Below are positions 8,560-17,602 of a DNA stretch of 64,000 nucleotides, in pieces; the stretch's first letter is position 1, and every line of letters starts with the position of its first letter. Made by a program: the position numbers and the translations under genes. This DNA comes from Ancylobacter vacuolatus (GTDB lineage: Bacteria > Pseudomonadota > Alphaproteobacteria > Rhizobiales > Xanthobacteraceae). Where the stretch lies: the NCBI RefSeq assembly GCF_030813595.1, contig NZ_JAUSUH010000003.1, positions 522,347 to 586,346 on the forward strand, read 5' to 3'. The notes beneath the pieces are model-generated. The model did not search any database. It was not told where the DNA came from and worked only from the letters and a program-made list of their open reading frames with translations.

Positions 8560-8701
8560 TCCAGCACTTGAACGAGCCCGCTTCATCGCTTGAGGGGGCG
8601 GGCCATTTGCGCGTGTAAAACGCGTCATTCAGCGTCCATCGAACGAGGAGACCGCCGCGCTGCCTCCGGCGGCGGGGCTGTTTCGCCGCCTCGGCCAAGC
8701 C

Positions 8702-9433
8702 CTAGACCCCGAGCGGCCCGGGCAGATCTGTCGAAGGCTGCCCCGGCTCGACATAGACCCACGCCTTCTTGGCGGCGAGGCCATCCGTCTGGCCATCGGA
8801 AAGCGCCTTGATATAGGGCTCCGGTGTCAGGAATTTGGTCCCCTGCACCTTCCGAAGCGGGTTGCCCTCCTCCAACAGACGTTTCCGGATCGTCAGCGCC
8901 CTGGTGACATCTTCGAAAATATAGAGAGCAATCGTCTCGGCATTCTGCTGATGCGGGTGGCCGGCGGTGAGCGCGACGCGCAGCGTGTTGCAGAACACGA
9001 AGACCGGGACCTGGTCTTCCTGCAGGATCGAATCGTACAATGCGACGGTGATTTCCGGCCGGACGAGTTCGCTCTGGAGCGTGTGAATCTTCAGGGGCCG
9101 GCTCGGATCCGTCACCGGCATGTCCTTCAATTCGAGCCAGCTAGCATAAAGATTCCGCAGGGTTGCCAGATAGCCGGTGATGCGATGGACGGCATCGTCC
9201 CGCGTACTCGCTGCGTGGCTGTACAGCACGCCCAGATAGGCAAGCGCACCGGCCGTTACTGTGGCAAGCGCTCCAAGGATTGCCCCCGTGAAGCCCAGCC
9301 AATTGGAGAGGCTGGTATCATTAATGCCGAGAAGCAGCCGATCCCAAAAGGTGGCGGCCAGGGCAAAACCGATGACGATGCCGAGCAGCGCACAGGCGGC
9401 ACCGATGACCGCCATCCGGAAACTGTCTTTCAT
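8702..9433 (-). CDS. Membrane protein of unknown function
   Basis: A 243-residue protein I do not recognise. The first 75 residues contain two hydrophobic helices (about 8-30 and 45-70, GFTGAILGALATVTAGALAYLGVL), after which the protein is soluble and mostly helical, probably cytoplasmic, with a Pro-rich tail. The topology resembles small phage or island-borne membrane-anchored proteins, but no motif supports a function. Base composition looks less GC-rich than the flanking operons, and the gene sits between a core gene and a recombinase remnant at a tRNA, so horizontal origin is plausible. Start ATG follows GGAAGG about 4 bases upstream. Confidence 0.65.
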   Translation of the reverse strand: MKDSFRMAVIGAACALLGIVIGFALAATFWDRLLLGINDTSLSNWLGFTGAILGALATVTAGALAYLGVLYSHAASTRDDAVHRITGYLATLRNLYASWLELKDMPVTDPSRPLKIHTLQSELVRPEITVALYDSILQEDQVPVFVFCNTLRVALTAGHPHQQNAETIALYIFEDVTRALTIRKRLLEEGNPLRKVQGTKFLTPEPYIKALSDGQTDGLAAKKAWVYVEPGQPSTDLPGPLGV

Positions 9434-9684
9434 GCGCCTTCCTCTCGGGATCTGACCTTAGCAAGGCGATGCGGTGGTCGCCAATATGGACCACCGGCAG
9501 CACCGCCAGCGCAAAACATGAGGGCTGTCACAACGAGGCCGATAAGGAGCAACCCACACCCTTGGCGGCACGCTTGGACGTCCGCCGGATCGACGCCCTA
9601 CACCGACCTGGAAGCCGGATCCCACGGGTGGCGCCTCGGCGAACAGGGAGGGCGCCAATCGCGGCAGCCCGTCATGTCACGGCA

Positions 9685-9864
9685 TCAGCGGAGTTTGGCG
9701 ATCCCTATACCGTCGAGCTTGGCGCGGTCCTTTATGGATTCCTCGCTCCGCGTCATTGCCTTGGATATTGCCTTCAACGCCATGCCCTTCTTGGCCAACA
9801 GCTTCAGCTTTTCCAGTTCCTCGTAGGTCCAGGGTTGGCGATGCCGCTCAAATCGTTCGGCCAT
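9685..9864 (-). CDS. Small Myb/SANT-like or HTH protein
   Basis: A 59-residue basic protein beginning MAERFERHRQPWTYEELEKL. The pattern W-T-x-E-E-x-x-x-L followed by helix, turn and a third helix (ALKAISKAMTRSEESIKDRA) fits a compact three-helix DNA-binding fold like the GcrA/Myb-type domains of short alphaproteobacterial proteins. The ATG at 9864 has GGAG at a spacing of 6, better than the upstream GTG at 9879. It lies in the accessory patch between the unknown membrane protein and the recombinase remnant. A role as a small regulator is inferred from the fold pattern alone. Confidence 0.68.
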   Translation of the reverse strand: MAERFERHRQPWTYEELEKLKLLAKKGMALKAISKAMTRSEESIKDRAKLDGIGIAKLR

Positions 9865-10131
9865 GGCTTTCTCCAGCACTCCCGCGGCAAAAGGCCGGGC
9901 ATCGGGTTCTCTATAGCAGCCACAGCAGGCAATGAGTCAGGGGCGCGGCATAGGCCTCGCATCATGCGCCCTCCGTTTCGTCCCGGACCTCCACGCCTTG
10001 CCGGCCACCACCCTGCGCGACCTTTTTCATGTCACCGGCCGCTCTTGCCTTGATAGGCGATGGGCATGGTGTCGCCAGAAATGGATTGCCTGGCGGCTGC
10101 GAGGGCAGCTTCGTGGGCCGGGTCCGTCTCG

Positions 10132-10591
10132 GAGAGTCACATCACCGAGCTCAACAAGCGGGCGACCGAGGCCGAGGCCAAGCTGAAGCGCCTTTATGAG
10201 GCGATCGAGAACGGGCTCATAAACATGGCCGATCTCTCATTGAAGGACCGCATCGCCGAACTGACCGCGATTCGCGACCAGGCCCAGGCCGACGCCGCGC
10301 GCGCAAGCGGCTGTGGAGACGACTGGCCCGAAAGTTACCGTCGAGAGCCTGAAGCGCTTCTCCGAGGTCGCCCGCGACAAGCTACGCACCAAGACCGGAG
10401 AATATCACCGCGATCACCTTCGAGCGCTGGCTCAACGCGTCGAGGTGGTCAGCAAGTCGGAGATTCGGCTCATGGGAAACAAATCGGATCTGCTGCGCAC
10501 GCTTGCTGCCGCATCAAGCGTAGGAGCGGCGGCGAACGGTGTTCGCAGTTTTGTACCGAAGTGGCGCGCCCGAAGAGATTCGAACTCCTGA
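10132..10591 (+). pseudogene. Serine recombinase, frameshifted C-terminal remnant
   Basis: Only the C-terminal part of a large serine recombinase (resolvase/invertase family) is left. Frame one reads HITELNKRATEAEAKLKRLY and continues through LKDRIAELTAIRDQAQAD, the typical coiled-coil helix pair. In a GC dinucleotide run at about 10295-10305 the frame is lost; the next frame resumes with VETTGPKVTVESLKRFSEVA and ends SFVPKWRARRDSNS at TGA 10589-10591. A change of +1 or -2 bases in the run explains the break. The N-terminal catalytic serine domain is missing. The last 10 codons are read from inside tRNA-Arg, as is seen for elements that integrate at tRNA 3' ends. Confidence 0.8.
10562..10591. 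other. Putative attachment-site core at tRNA 3' end
   Basis: The 30 bases shared by the recombinase remnant and the 3' part of tRNA-Arg (T-stem/loop, acceptor and CCA) are the likely att core: the recombinase reading frame runs into the tRNA and terminates there. No second copy of this segment was noticed elsewhere in the window, so the other attachment site is outside the window or lost. Confidence 0.5.
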
Positions 10592-10638
10592 CCCCCAGAT
10601 TCGTAGTCTGGTGCTCTATCCAGCTGAGCTACGGGCGC
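10562..10638 (-). tRNA. tRNA-Arg (ACG)
   Basis: A complete 77-nt tRNA on the minus strand. Read 5'-3' it begins GCGCCCGTAGCTCAGCTGGA with D-arm, then the anticodon stem CCAGA/TCTGG enclosing the loop CTACGAA, so the anticodon is ACG (arginine, CGN codons after A34 deamination). The T-loop GTTCGAATC is normal, the acceptor stem pairs GCGCCCG with CGGGCGC, and CCA is encoded at 10562-10564. It is the only tRNA in the window and carries the scar of a recombinase gene at its 3' end. Confidence 0.95.
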
Positions 10639-10888
10639 CCGGCTTCCTGCCGGTGAGGAAGGAAGCCTGTTCGCGGCCAGTTGGCAACAGGTGATAACCA
10701 ACCGCGAGGGCCCGTCTGCTACCCCGTTTGCGCACGCATTGCAAGACGTCCTGGCAAGGAAGCGCGCTATCCACAGGCTGCGACCGTTTCCGAGACGTCT
10801 TGGAACGCTGCGGGCGTCCGCTCGCCTGACCAAACCGTCTTGTGTCACCGGGATGGCGGAGCGGCGCTGACGCCCGCGCCCGCTCATG

Positions 10889-12238
10889 TCACCGCACCTC
10901 GAACGGCATGTTGGCGGTGGCGCCGGCGCCCTTGCCGTCGCGCAGCTCGACGAAGACGCGGTAGCGGCCGGGCTTGAGGCCGAAGATCCGGGCTCCCGTG
11001 GGTCCGCTCTGGCGCACCGAATCGGGAAAAAGCGCCGGAACCTGTTCGGCATCGCCGCCCACGCCACGGTCGGCACTCTCGGCCATCACGAACCAGCGCA
11101 CCTCCATCAGGTCGCCATCGGGCTCGATGGCATCAAGCGTGAAGGCGCCCTCCTCCGCCGCCGCCCAGGCGGCGAAAGGCGCGCTCGGCTCGCCCGCCAC
11201 CCGCAGCGAGGCGATTCGGGGCGCCTGGTTGCCGCCCGGCGACTGGCCGCCCCAGGCCTGCGCCATCGCCTCCGCCGCCTCCAGCCACACGCCATCGGGC
11301 AGCAGCAGGCTGTGCCAGCTCGGCGTTACCTCCTGCTTCTGGCCCCAGAGGAAGAGGATGGTGCCGGCGCCCTGTTCCTCCAGCGCGGAGAGATAGCGGC
11401 GCAGCTGGATCGCCTTCTGGGTCGAGCTCGGCTCGAAGGGCGCGCCCCAGGGGGTGTGGGCCGCCTGCCACTGGCCGAGCGCGCCGAGCTCGGTGATGAT
11501 GATCGGCCCCTCCCACCCCTGCTTGCGGGCCCGCTCGACCACCGAAGTGAGCGCATCGCCATAGGAGTTGAGGCCGAGCACCCTGACGCTGGGCGCCGCC
11601 TTGCGCAGCTTCTCGACCTTGTCGCTGCCGGTCTCGGCCAGCACGGCGAGCGACGGGTGAAGCGGATCGACGCGGGTGACCATGGCCGCCACCTCCTCGA
11701 TCACAGGCCAGACCGGCGAATCATCGGCGAGATCGACCTCCACCTCATTGCCGATGCCCCACATCAGCAAAGCGGGATGCTCGCGATATTTCGTCACCAC
11801 GGCTTCCAGTTCGGCCAGCTGGCGGGCGCGGAAAGCGGCGTCGGTGTAGTCGGCGCCCTGGCGCGGCTGGCCGACCCACAGGCCGGCGATCACCTTCAGC
11901 CCAAGCTTGCCCGCCTCGTCGAGCAGCGGGCCGGGGTCTTCGCCATAGCTGCGCACGGTGGTGGCGCCGAGGCCCGGCAGCAGCGCCAGCGGTCCGTCGC
12001 CCGCAACGCCGCGCACCGCGAAGTTCTGGCCATCGACGCGAAGCGCGCGGCCCTCAATGGTGACGGCGGCCGGCGCCGCGCCCGGCGTGCCGGGAAGCAC
12101 GGGGGTGGCGAGCTGGGGCTGGGCCGGGGCGGCGGACGCCACGATGAGCGGCAAGGAGGCCGCAAGTCCGGCGAGAAGGCGCCGGCGGCTGACGCCGATT
12201 CGCGGGCGCCGGCTTTCCACGGTGAAGCTGATTTTCAA
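10889..12238 (-). CDS. Tat-exported glycoside hydrolase-like TIM-barrel protein
   Basis: A 449-residue exported protein. A twin-arginine type leader (SRRRLLAGLAASLPLIVASA) precedes a TIM-barrel part resembling the catalytic domain of GH2/GH5-type glycosidases. The candidate acid/base Glu is in LLMWGIGNEVE and the candidate nucleophile Glu in IITELGALG, in the right order and about 90 residues apart. The C-terminal third looks like a beta-sandwich (RYRVFVELRDGKG). The start is taken as TTG at 12238 with AGAGGA 6 bases upstream; no ATG gives a leader at the N-terminus. It follows a histidine kinase gene by 37 bases, so both are probably one transcript. Substrate unknown. Confidence 0.75.
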   Translation of the reverse strand: MKISFTVESRRPRIGVSRRRLLAGLAASLPLIVASAAPAQPQLATPVLPGTPGAAPAAVTIEGRALRVDGQNFAVRGVAGDGPLALLPGLGATTVRSYGEDPGPLLDEAGKLGLKVIAGLWVGQPRQGADYTDAAFRARQLAELEAVVTKYREHPALLMWGIGNEVEVDLADDSPVWPVIEEVAAMVTRVDPLHPSLAVLAETGSDKVEKLRKAAPSVRVLGLNSYGDALTSVVERARKQGWEGPIIITELGALGQWQAAHTPWGAPFEPSSTQKAIQLRRYLSALEEQGAGTILFLWGQKQEVTPSWHSLLLPDGVWLEAAEAMAQAWGGQSPGGNQAPRIASLRVAGEPSAPFAAWAAAEEGAFTLDAIEPDGDLMEVRWFVMAESADRGVGGDAEQVPALFPDSVRQSGPTGARIFGLKPGRYRVFVELRDGKGAGATANMPFEVR

Positions 12239-12275
12239 ATCGCGTCCTCTCTCGGCACTGCGCCCCCGCGCGCCC

Positions 12276-13871
12276 TCAACCGTAGGATCGCAGCGCCCGA
12301 TGGGCGTCGAGATCGACCGGGCGGTCTGGCACCCGCAGCTGGAACGTAGCGCCGATCGTGCCGGGAACCAGTTGCACATCGCCGCCATGGGCCTGCATCA
12401 GCTCGGCGGCGATGGCGAGGCCGAGCCCGGTGCCGCCCCGGCTCACCGAGCCCTGGAACGCCTCGAACAGATGCGCCTGCGCCCTCTCGGGCACGCCGGG
12501 GCCGGTATCGGCAACCTCGATGACGACGATGGCGCCCTCGCGCCGGCCGGTGATGCGGATCTGGTCCCGGGCGACATCGTTGGGCGCGCGGGCGCGCAGC
12601 GCCTCGACGGCGTTGCGGCAGAGATTGAGCAGCACGCGAAAAAGCTGGTCAGGATCGGCGTCGACCATCAGGTCGCGGTCGATCGACTCGACGAAGCCGA
12701 TGCCGGTGCCGTCCTCCCCCGGGCCGAGGCCAAGCGTGTCGCGCACTTCGGCCACCAGCGGGGCGAGCGCCACCATGCGCCGCTCCGGCGGGGGTTCCTG
12801 CGCCTTGCCGTAGGCGAGCGTGTGCTCGCAATACGCGATGGCACGGTCGAGCGCCGCTTCCAGCTTGGGGGCGAAGCGCTGCACCGCCGGGTCGCGTATG
12901 TCGGCGAGACGGTCAGAAATCAGCTGCACCGAGGCCAGCAGATTGCGCAGATCGTGGTTGATCTTCGACACGGCGAGGCCCAGCGCGGCAAGGTGGTTCT
13001 TCTGCTGCAGCGTCTCGGCGATCTGCCGCTGCATGGTGGTCAGCTCGCGCTCAGCCTGGCCGATCTCGTCCAGCCGCCGGTCGTCGTCAACTTCCAGCAC
13101 CGGCAGCGCCGGGTTGAGGCGGAAGGCGATCATGCGCTGGGTGAGGCGGCGCATCGGGCGCACGAACATCCAGGCAAGGCCCAGATAGACCAGCGCCCCG
13201 GTGAGCGCGGCGATGACCAGCGACACCAGCAGCACATTGCCGGTGAAGCGCAGCATCGCCTTGCGCAGCGGCGTCTCGCTGATGACGATCTCGACGAAAC
13301 CCTCGCCGCGCGGCGGCGTGCCGACGGCGCGGATCACCCGGCCATCCGGCGCCAGCAGCGTGTCGAACGCCTCCCGCACCGCCTGCCACGGCCCGACATC
13401 ACGCACATCGGCATGGTGGTCGACTTCCGGGGGCATGTCGGAGGAAGCGAGCAGCCGGCGCGTATTGTCACGCTTGAGCGCCACGGTGATGGCGCCGACG
13501 CTGCGCAGCAATTCCTGCGTCAGCTGCGGCGAGATCATGCCATCCGGCGCGGCGTCGAGCACCAGGGCGGCGGTACGGGCGGAAGCGAGCCGGTCGGACA
13601 GCCAGTTGAGCCGGAAGGAGGCAACCGCCGGCACCAGAATCAGCACCTCCGCCAGCAGCACGAAGGCAAGGGTGAACGCCAGCAGCTTGCCGGACAGGCC
13701 GAGATGGAAACCGCGACCCTCGCAAAGACGTGGCGCGGCGGGCCCGTCGGCGACGCCGAACCCCGTCATCCCCGACGGCAGCGCCCCGCCACCGGGACGC
13801 GCACGATCGCCGCCCGCCAGGAGGGCGGGCGCGGCGACGCCATCGGTCCCGGCTTGCGAACGCTTCTTCAT
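12276..13871 (-). CDS. Membrane sensor histidine kinase
   Basis: A 531-residue two-component sensor. A Pro/Gly-rich N-terminal tail of about 60 residues precedes a first transmembrane helix ([20 protein letters not shown]), a periplasmic sensing domain, a second helix ([20 protein letters not shown]), a HAMP-like linker and a kinase core. The phospho-acceptor His is in KINHDLRN near residue 306; the N box is [11 protein letters not shown]1 is DTGPGVP and G2 is [13 protein letters not shown] 13871 is chosen; a TTG three codons earlier is possible. No response regulator gene is adjacent, so it is an orphan kinase here; the downstream partner gene is the exported glycosidase-like protein. Confidence 0.9.
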   Translation of the reverse strand: MKKRSQAGTDGVAAPALLAGGDRARPGGGALPSGMTGFGVADGPAAPRLCEGRGFHLGLSGKLLAFTLAFVLLAEVLILVPAVASFRLNWLSDRLASARTAALVLDAAPDGMISPQLTQELLRSVGAITVALKRDNTRRLLASSDMPPEVDHHADVRDVGPWQAVREAFDTLLAPDGRVIRAVGTPPRGEGFVEIVISETPLRKAMLRFTGNVLLVSLVIAALTGALVYLGLAWMFVRPMRRLTQRMIAFRLNPALPVLEVDDDRRLDEIGQAERELTTMQRQIAETLQQKNHLAALGLAVSKINHDLRNLLASVQLISDRLADIRDPAVQRFAPKLEAALDRAIAYCEHTLAYGKAQEPPPERRMVALAPLVAEVRDTLGLGPGEDGTGIGFVESIDRDLMVDADPDQLFRVLLNLCRNAVEALRARAPNDVARDQIRITGRREGAIVVIEVADTGPGVPERAQAHLFEAFQGSVSRGGTGLGLAIAAELMQAHGGDVQLVPGTIGATFQLRVPDRPVDLDAHRALRSYG

Positions 13872-14361
13872 GCCAAACAACGCTTCTTCCGCTCCCGCGC
13901 CCCGCTCCTGCCGAAGTCAGACGCGCGCGCCATCGGATGGTAGGATTACGGCAGGGAAACGACGTCGGATCAGGAAGGCGCGTGGCCGTCCCCTCCCCGG
14001 CCCGTCTCCCGCGCCCGATCACATTCATGTAAGGCGCGGGGACGCCGTTGCCAGAGGCACCCCGCCCGGCTTGCGCGCAAGCCCGCACCGGGCCATTTCC
14101 CGATGCGAGCCGGGCTTGGGCGGCCGAGAAGAAGCGGCGCAGAGCGGTGGATGGCCGGGCGCAACCGAAGTGGCGCAGGGGCTCGGCATTGACTCGGCAT
14201 TGACTTGGGCCAGAGTGCCCCCTATAAGCCGCCCAACCACGGCTGCCCCGCCGTTGGGTTGCTTCCCGCATCTGCGTTTTTCGCCCCGGCTGGTTCCGTG
14301 GCGTGCCGGAACGGGAACCTTCCGGCACAGGGCGGCAGATCGAACAAGCGGAGAAACAACC
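13872..14361. other. Divergent intergenic region upstream of rpmH
   Basis: About 490 bases between the histidine kinase (minus) and rpmH (plus). No gene is convincing here. It holds the rpmH promoter near 14200-14228 and probably the kinase promoter near the left end. Confidence 0.5.
14200..14228 (+). promoter_or_regulatory. Sigma-70 promoter of rpmH-rnpA
   Basis: TTGACT at 14200-14205 and TATAAG at 14223-14228 are separated by exactly 17 bases, close to the housekeeping consensus. An 11-bp direct repeat (CGGCATTGACT at 14184-14194 and 14195-14205) duplicates the -35 element. The leader to the rpmH GTG would be about 125 bases long. Confidence 0.75.
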
Positions 14362-14496
14362 GTGAAGCGCACTTATCAACCGAGCAAGCTCGTGCGCGCC
14401 CGCCGGCACGGCTTCCGTGCGCGCATGGCGACCCGCACCGGCCGCAAGATCATCAATCTGCGCCGTGCCCATGGCCGCAAGCGCCTCTCGGCCTGA
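14362..14496 (+). CDS. rpmH: 50S ribosomal protein L34
   Basis: A 44-residue, highly basic ribosomal protein: [20 protein letters not shown] continuing with the conserved [20 protein letters not shown] tail. Full family length. It uses a GTG start with GCGGAG 8 bases upstream. It is first in the conserved rpmH-rnpA-yidC-engB order, downstream of a strong predicted promoter. L34 sits near the 23S rRNA domain III and is a late-assembly protein of the large subunit. Confidence 0.97.
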   Translation: MKRTYQPSKLVRARRHGFRARMATRTGRKIINLRRAHGRKRLSA

Positions 14497-14561
14497 CCTA
14501 GCCTTTCGACCCCACATGGCTGGGGCGCGCCCCTCTGTTGCCTGAGGATCGGCGCCCTATC

Positions 14562-14960
14562 ATGGACCGGCTCGTCAAGCGCAAGGACTTCCTGGCCGCA
14601 GCCTCCGCGCTGCGTGCCAATTCCGGGCCGCTTCTGCTCCAGGGCCGCGACCGCGCCGATGAGGCGCCGGCCCGCATCGGCCTCACCATTACCAAGAAAC
14701 ACGGCAATGCCGTGGTCCGAAACCGTATCCGCCGGCGCCTGCGCGCGGCGGCCCGCGACGCCTTGCCACGCGCGGCCAAGGACGGTTTCGACTATGTGAT
14801 CGTCGCCCGGCGCGCTGCGCTCGGTACGCCCTTCACCGCCCTCATCCACGACATAGAGCGGGGAATCGCCCGCCTTCACTCAGGAAGCCGGCGCCCGCCG
14901 AAGCCTGCGCGCGACGCCGCGCAGAGCCCGCCGCGCGCCGACGGAGAGCCCCTGCCATGA
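14562..14960 (+). CDS. rnpA: Ribonuclease P protein component
   Basis: The 132-residue protein subunit of RNase P, which assists the catalytic RNA in trimming tRNA 5' leaders. The start MDRLVKRKDFLAAAS is typical and the signature RNR motif is intact (AVVRNRIRRRLRAAARDALP). A Pro/Arg-rich tail of about 25 residues extends past the usual end. The ATG at 14562 fits homologues; an in-frame TTG at 14538 is an alternative. The stop codon overlaps the yidC start (ATGA), indicating translational coupling. Confidence 0.95.
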   Translation: MDRLVKRKDFLAAASALRANSGPLLLQGRDRADEAPARIGLTITKKHGNAVVRNRIRRRLRAAARDALPRAAKDGFDYVIVARRAALGTPFTALIHDIERGIARLHSGSRRPPKPARDAAQSPPRADGEPLP

Positions 14961-16780
14961 CGTCCGAAAACCGCAACATGATCCTCGCCATCGTCATGTC
15001 GATGGCGGTGCTCATTGCCTGGCAGTTCTTCTCCGGCGTGCCGCAGATGGAGAAGCAGCGCCAGGCGGCCCAGCAGCAGGCGGCCCAGCAGGCCGTCGCG
15101 CCGGGCCAGGCCGGCAGCGAGGCCGGCTCGCAGGCCCCCGCGCCAGGAACCGCCGCCCCCGCCGGCACCGCGCCGCGGGCGATGACCCGGGCCGAGGCAC
15201 TGGCCCGCACGCCGCGCATCGCCATCGAGACGCCGAGCGTCATCGGCTCCCTCGCCCTTCGGGGCGGGCGCATCGACGACCTGTCGCTGAAGGGCTACCA
15301 CGAGACCGTCGACAACAGCAGCCCGATCATCGTCCTGCTCTCGCCCTCGGGCGGGCCGAACCCGTTCTATGCCGAATTCGGCTGGGTGCCGGGCGCCGGT
15401 GCGAATGTCGCGGTGCCGGCCGGCGACACGCTGTGGACCGCCCCGGAGGGCGCGCGCCTGACCCCCGAGACGCCGGTTGTGCTCACCTGGGACAATGGCG
15501 CCGGCCTCATCTTCCGCCGCACCCTCTCCATCGACGCCAACTACATGTTCCACGTGCTGGACGAGGTGGACAACACCACCGCCGAGCCGATCGCGCTGCA
15601 CCCCTACGCGCTGGTGTCACGCCACGGCACGCCGCACACGCTCGGCTATTACATCCTGCATGAGGGCCTGATCGGCGTCACCTCCGAGGGCGGGCTGCAC
15701 GAGATCAAGTACAGCGCGATCGCCGAATCGCGCAGCCAGACCTTCCCCTCGGTCGGCGGCTGGCTCGGCATCACCGACAAATACTGGGCCGCGACCATCA
15801 TCCCCGGCTCGGCCGAGAAGGTGCAGGCCCGGTTCTCCGCCGCGCAGACCGGCAACGACCTGACCTACCAGACCGATTTCCTCGGCGATGCCGTCACCGT
15901 CGCGCCCGGCGCCAAGGCCTCCACCGATGGCCGCCTGTTCGCCGGCGCCAAGGTGGTGCAGCTGGTGGATGGCTATCAGACCCAGTACAATATCGACCGC
16001 TTCGACCTGCTGATCGACTGGGGCTGGTTCTATTTCATCACCAAGCCGCTGTTCCTGGTGATCGACTGGATCTACCGCTTCGTCGGCAATTTCGGTGTCG
16101 CCATCCTGGTCGTCACCGTGCTGCTCAAGGGCATCTTCTTCCCGCTCGCCAACAAGAGCTACGCCTCAATGGCGAAGATGAAGGCGGTGCAGCCGGAGAT
16201 CGCGGCGCTGCGCGAGCGCTTCGGCGATGACCGCGTCAAGCTCCAGCAGGAGATGATGGCGATCTACAAGAAGGAGAAGATCAACCCGGTCGCGGGCTGC
16301 CTTCCGATCCTGATCCAGATCCCGGTCTTCTTCGCCCTCTACAAGGTGCTGTTCGTCACCATCGAAATGCGGCATGCGCCGTTCTTCGGCTGGATCCGCG
16401 ATCTCTCCGCCCCCGACCCGACGACCATCTTCAACCTGTTCGGCCTCATCCCCTGGGATCCCGCCACGGTGCCCGTCATCGGCCACTTCCTGATGCTCGG
16501 CATCTGGCCGATCATCATGGGCATGACCATGTGGGCGCAGATGAAGCTGAACCCGGCCCCGCCGGACCCGACGCAGAAGATGATCTTCGACTGGATGCCG
16601 CTGGTCTTCACCTTCATGCTGGCCTCGTTCGCCTCCGGTCTCGTCATCTACTGGGCCTGGAACAACACGCTCTCGGTGATCCAGCAGTCGATCATCATGC
16701 GCAAGAACGGCGTGAAGGTTGAATTGTGGGACAATCTGAAGAGCATATTTGTCCGCACGAAGAAGCCGAAGGCCGGCTGA
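14957..16780 (+). CDS. yidC: Membrane protein insertase YidC
   Basis: A 607-residue inner-membrane insertase that places proteins in the bilayer, alone or with SecYEG. It has an N-terminal transmembrane anchor ([17 protein letters not shown]), a Gln/Ala-rich linker, a large periplasmic beta-domain (about 70-340) and the five-helix insertase core (about 355-590) with the conserved [33 protein letters not shown] and [14 protein letters not shown] stretches. The hydrophilic-groove Arg follows in the first core helix region. It overlaps rnpA by 4 bases and precedes engB by 19 bases. Confidence 0.97.
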   Translation: MTSENRNMILAIVMSMAVLIAWQFFSGVPQMEKQRQAAQQQAAQQAVAPGQAGSEAGSQAPAPGTAAPAGTAPRAMTRAEALARTPRIAIETPSVIGSLALRGGRIDDLSLKGYHETVDNSSPIIVLLSPSGGPNPFYAEFGWVPGAGANVAVPAGDTLWTAPEGARLTPETPVVLTWDNGAGLIFRRTLSIDANYMFHVLDEVDNTTAEPIALHPYALVSRHGTPHTLGYYILHEGLIGVTSEGGLHEIKYSAIAESRSQTFPSVGGWLGITDKYWAATIIPGSAEKVQARFSAAQTGNDLTYQTDFLGDAVTVAPGAKASTDGRLFAGAKVVQLVDGYQTQYNIDRFDLLIDWGWFYFITKPLFLVIDWIYRFVGNFGVAILVVTVLLKGIFFPLANKSYASMAKMKAVQPEIAALRERFGDDRVKLQQEMMAIYKKEKINPVAGCLPILIQIPVFFALYKVLFVTIEMRHAPFFGWIRDLSAPDPTTIFNLFGLIPWDPATVPVIGHFLMLGIWPIIMGMTMWAQMKLNPAPPDPTQKMIFDWMPLVFTFMLASFASGLVIYWAWNNTLSVIQQSIIMRKNGVKVELWDNLKSIFVRTKKPKAG

Positions 16781-16799
16781 TGCGGGGACATTGAACGCC

Positions 16800-17474
16800 A
16801 TGGAACAGGCCGACGACACGTCCGCCGCGTCGGCCTTCACGGCCGACGAGATCGAAGCCGGGCGACGGCTCTTTGCCGGCGAGTGGAACTTCCTCACGGC
16901 GGCGCCCACCATCGCCACGCTGCCGCCGATGCGCTCGATCGAGATCGCCTTCGCCGGCCGCTCCAATGTCGGCAAGTCGAGCCTGGTCAACGCGCTGACC
17001 GGGCGCAAGGCGCTGGCCCGCACCTCGGTGACGCCGGGGCGCACGCAGGAGCTGATCTTCTTCGGCCTCGGGCCGGAGCTGACCCTGGTCGACATGCCGG
17101 GCTACGGCTTCGCCAAGGCGCCGAAGGACAAGGTCGACGCCTGGACCGCCACCGTCCACGCCTATCTGCGCGGGCGGGCCAATCTCGCCCGCGTCTTCGT
17201 GCTGATCGATTCCCGCCACGGGCTGAAGCCGATCGACCGCGAGGTGCTGGACGGGCTCGACAAGGCCGCCGTCTCCTATGCCGTCGTGCTGACCAAGGCG
17301 GACCAGCTGCGGGCGGATGAGCTGGTGGAACGGGTGGCGGAGACGCAGGCGGGCCTTGCCCGGCGGCCGGCGGCCTTTCCCATCGTCTTCCCCACCTCCA
17401 GCCGCGAGGGCTTCGGCATCGGCGATCTCCGGGCGGCGGTAATCCGCCTGATGGCCGAACGCGGCATACGCTGA
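16800..17474 (+). CDS. engB: Ribosome biogenesis GTP-binding protein YihA/YsxC/EngB
   Basis: A 224-residue P-loop GTPase of the TrmE-Era-EngA superfamily required for 50S subunit assembly. Visible motifs: G1 GRSNVGKSS near 54-62, G3 DMPGYGFAK near 98, G4 TKAD near 163-166 and G5-like TSSREG. The ATG at 16800 lies 19 bases after the yidC stop, and an N-terminal acidic stretch of about 20 residues precedes the fold. The last gene of the rpmH group; a short gap follows. Confidence 0.94.
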   Translation: MEQADDTSAASAFTADEIEAGRRLFAGEWNFLTAAPTIATLPPMRSIEIAFAGRSNVGKSSLVNALTGRKALARTSVTPGRTQELIFFGLGPELTLVDMPGYGFAKAPKDKVDAWTATVHAYLRGRANLARVFVLIDSRHGLKPIDREVLDGLDKAAVSYAVVLTKADQLRADELVERVAETQAGLARRPAAFPIVFPTSSREGFGIGDLRAAVIRLMAERGIR

Positions 17475-17602
17475 GCCGGCCGGCCTCTCCGGGGGCCGGT
17501 CGCCGGACTACCCGCGAATTGATCGCCGGCTTTTGACCCCTGTCATGGCTCGCTTCCGGTCGGGCGCGCAAAGGTCGCGCGCGTCAACCGCAGGAGAGAA
17601 CC

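Noticed and set aside
10132..10591. Recombinase considered as an intact gene
   Set aside because: No catalytic serine domain remains and the frame is broken at 10295-10305.
11958..13943. Long plus-strand frame opposite the histidine kinase and glycosidase
   Set aside because: Both minus-strand genes have complete motifs; the plus frame has none and is antisense.
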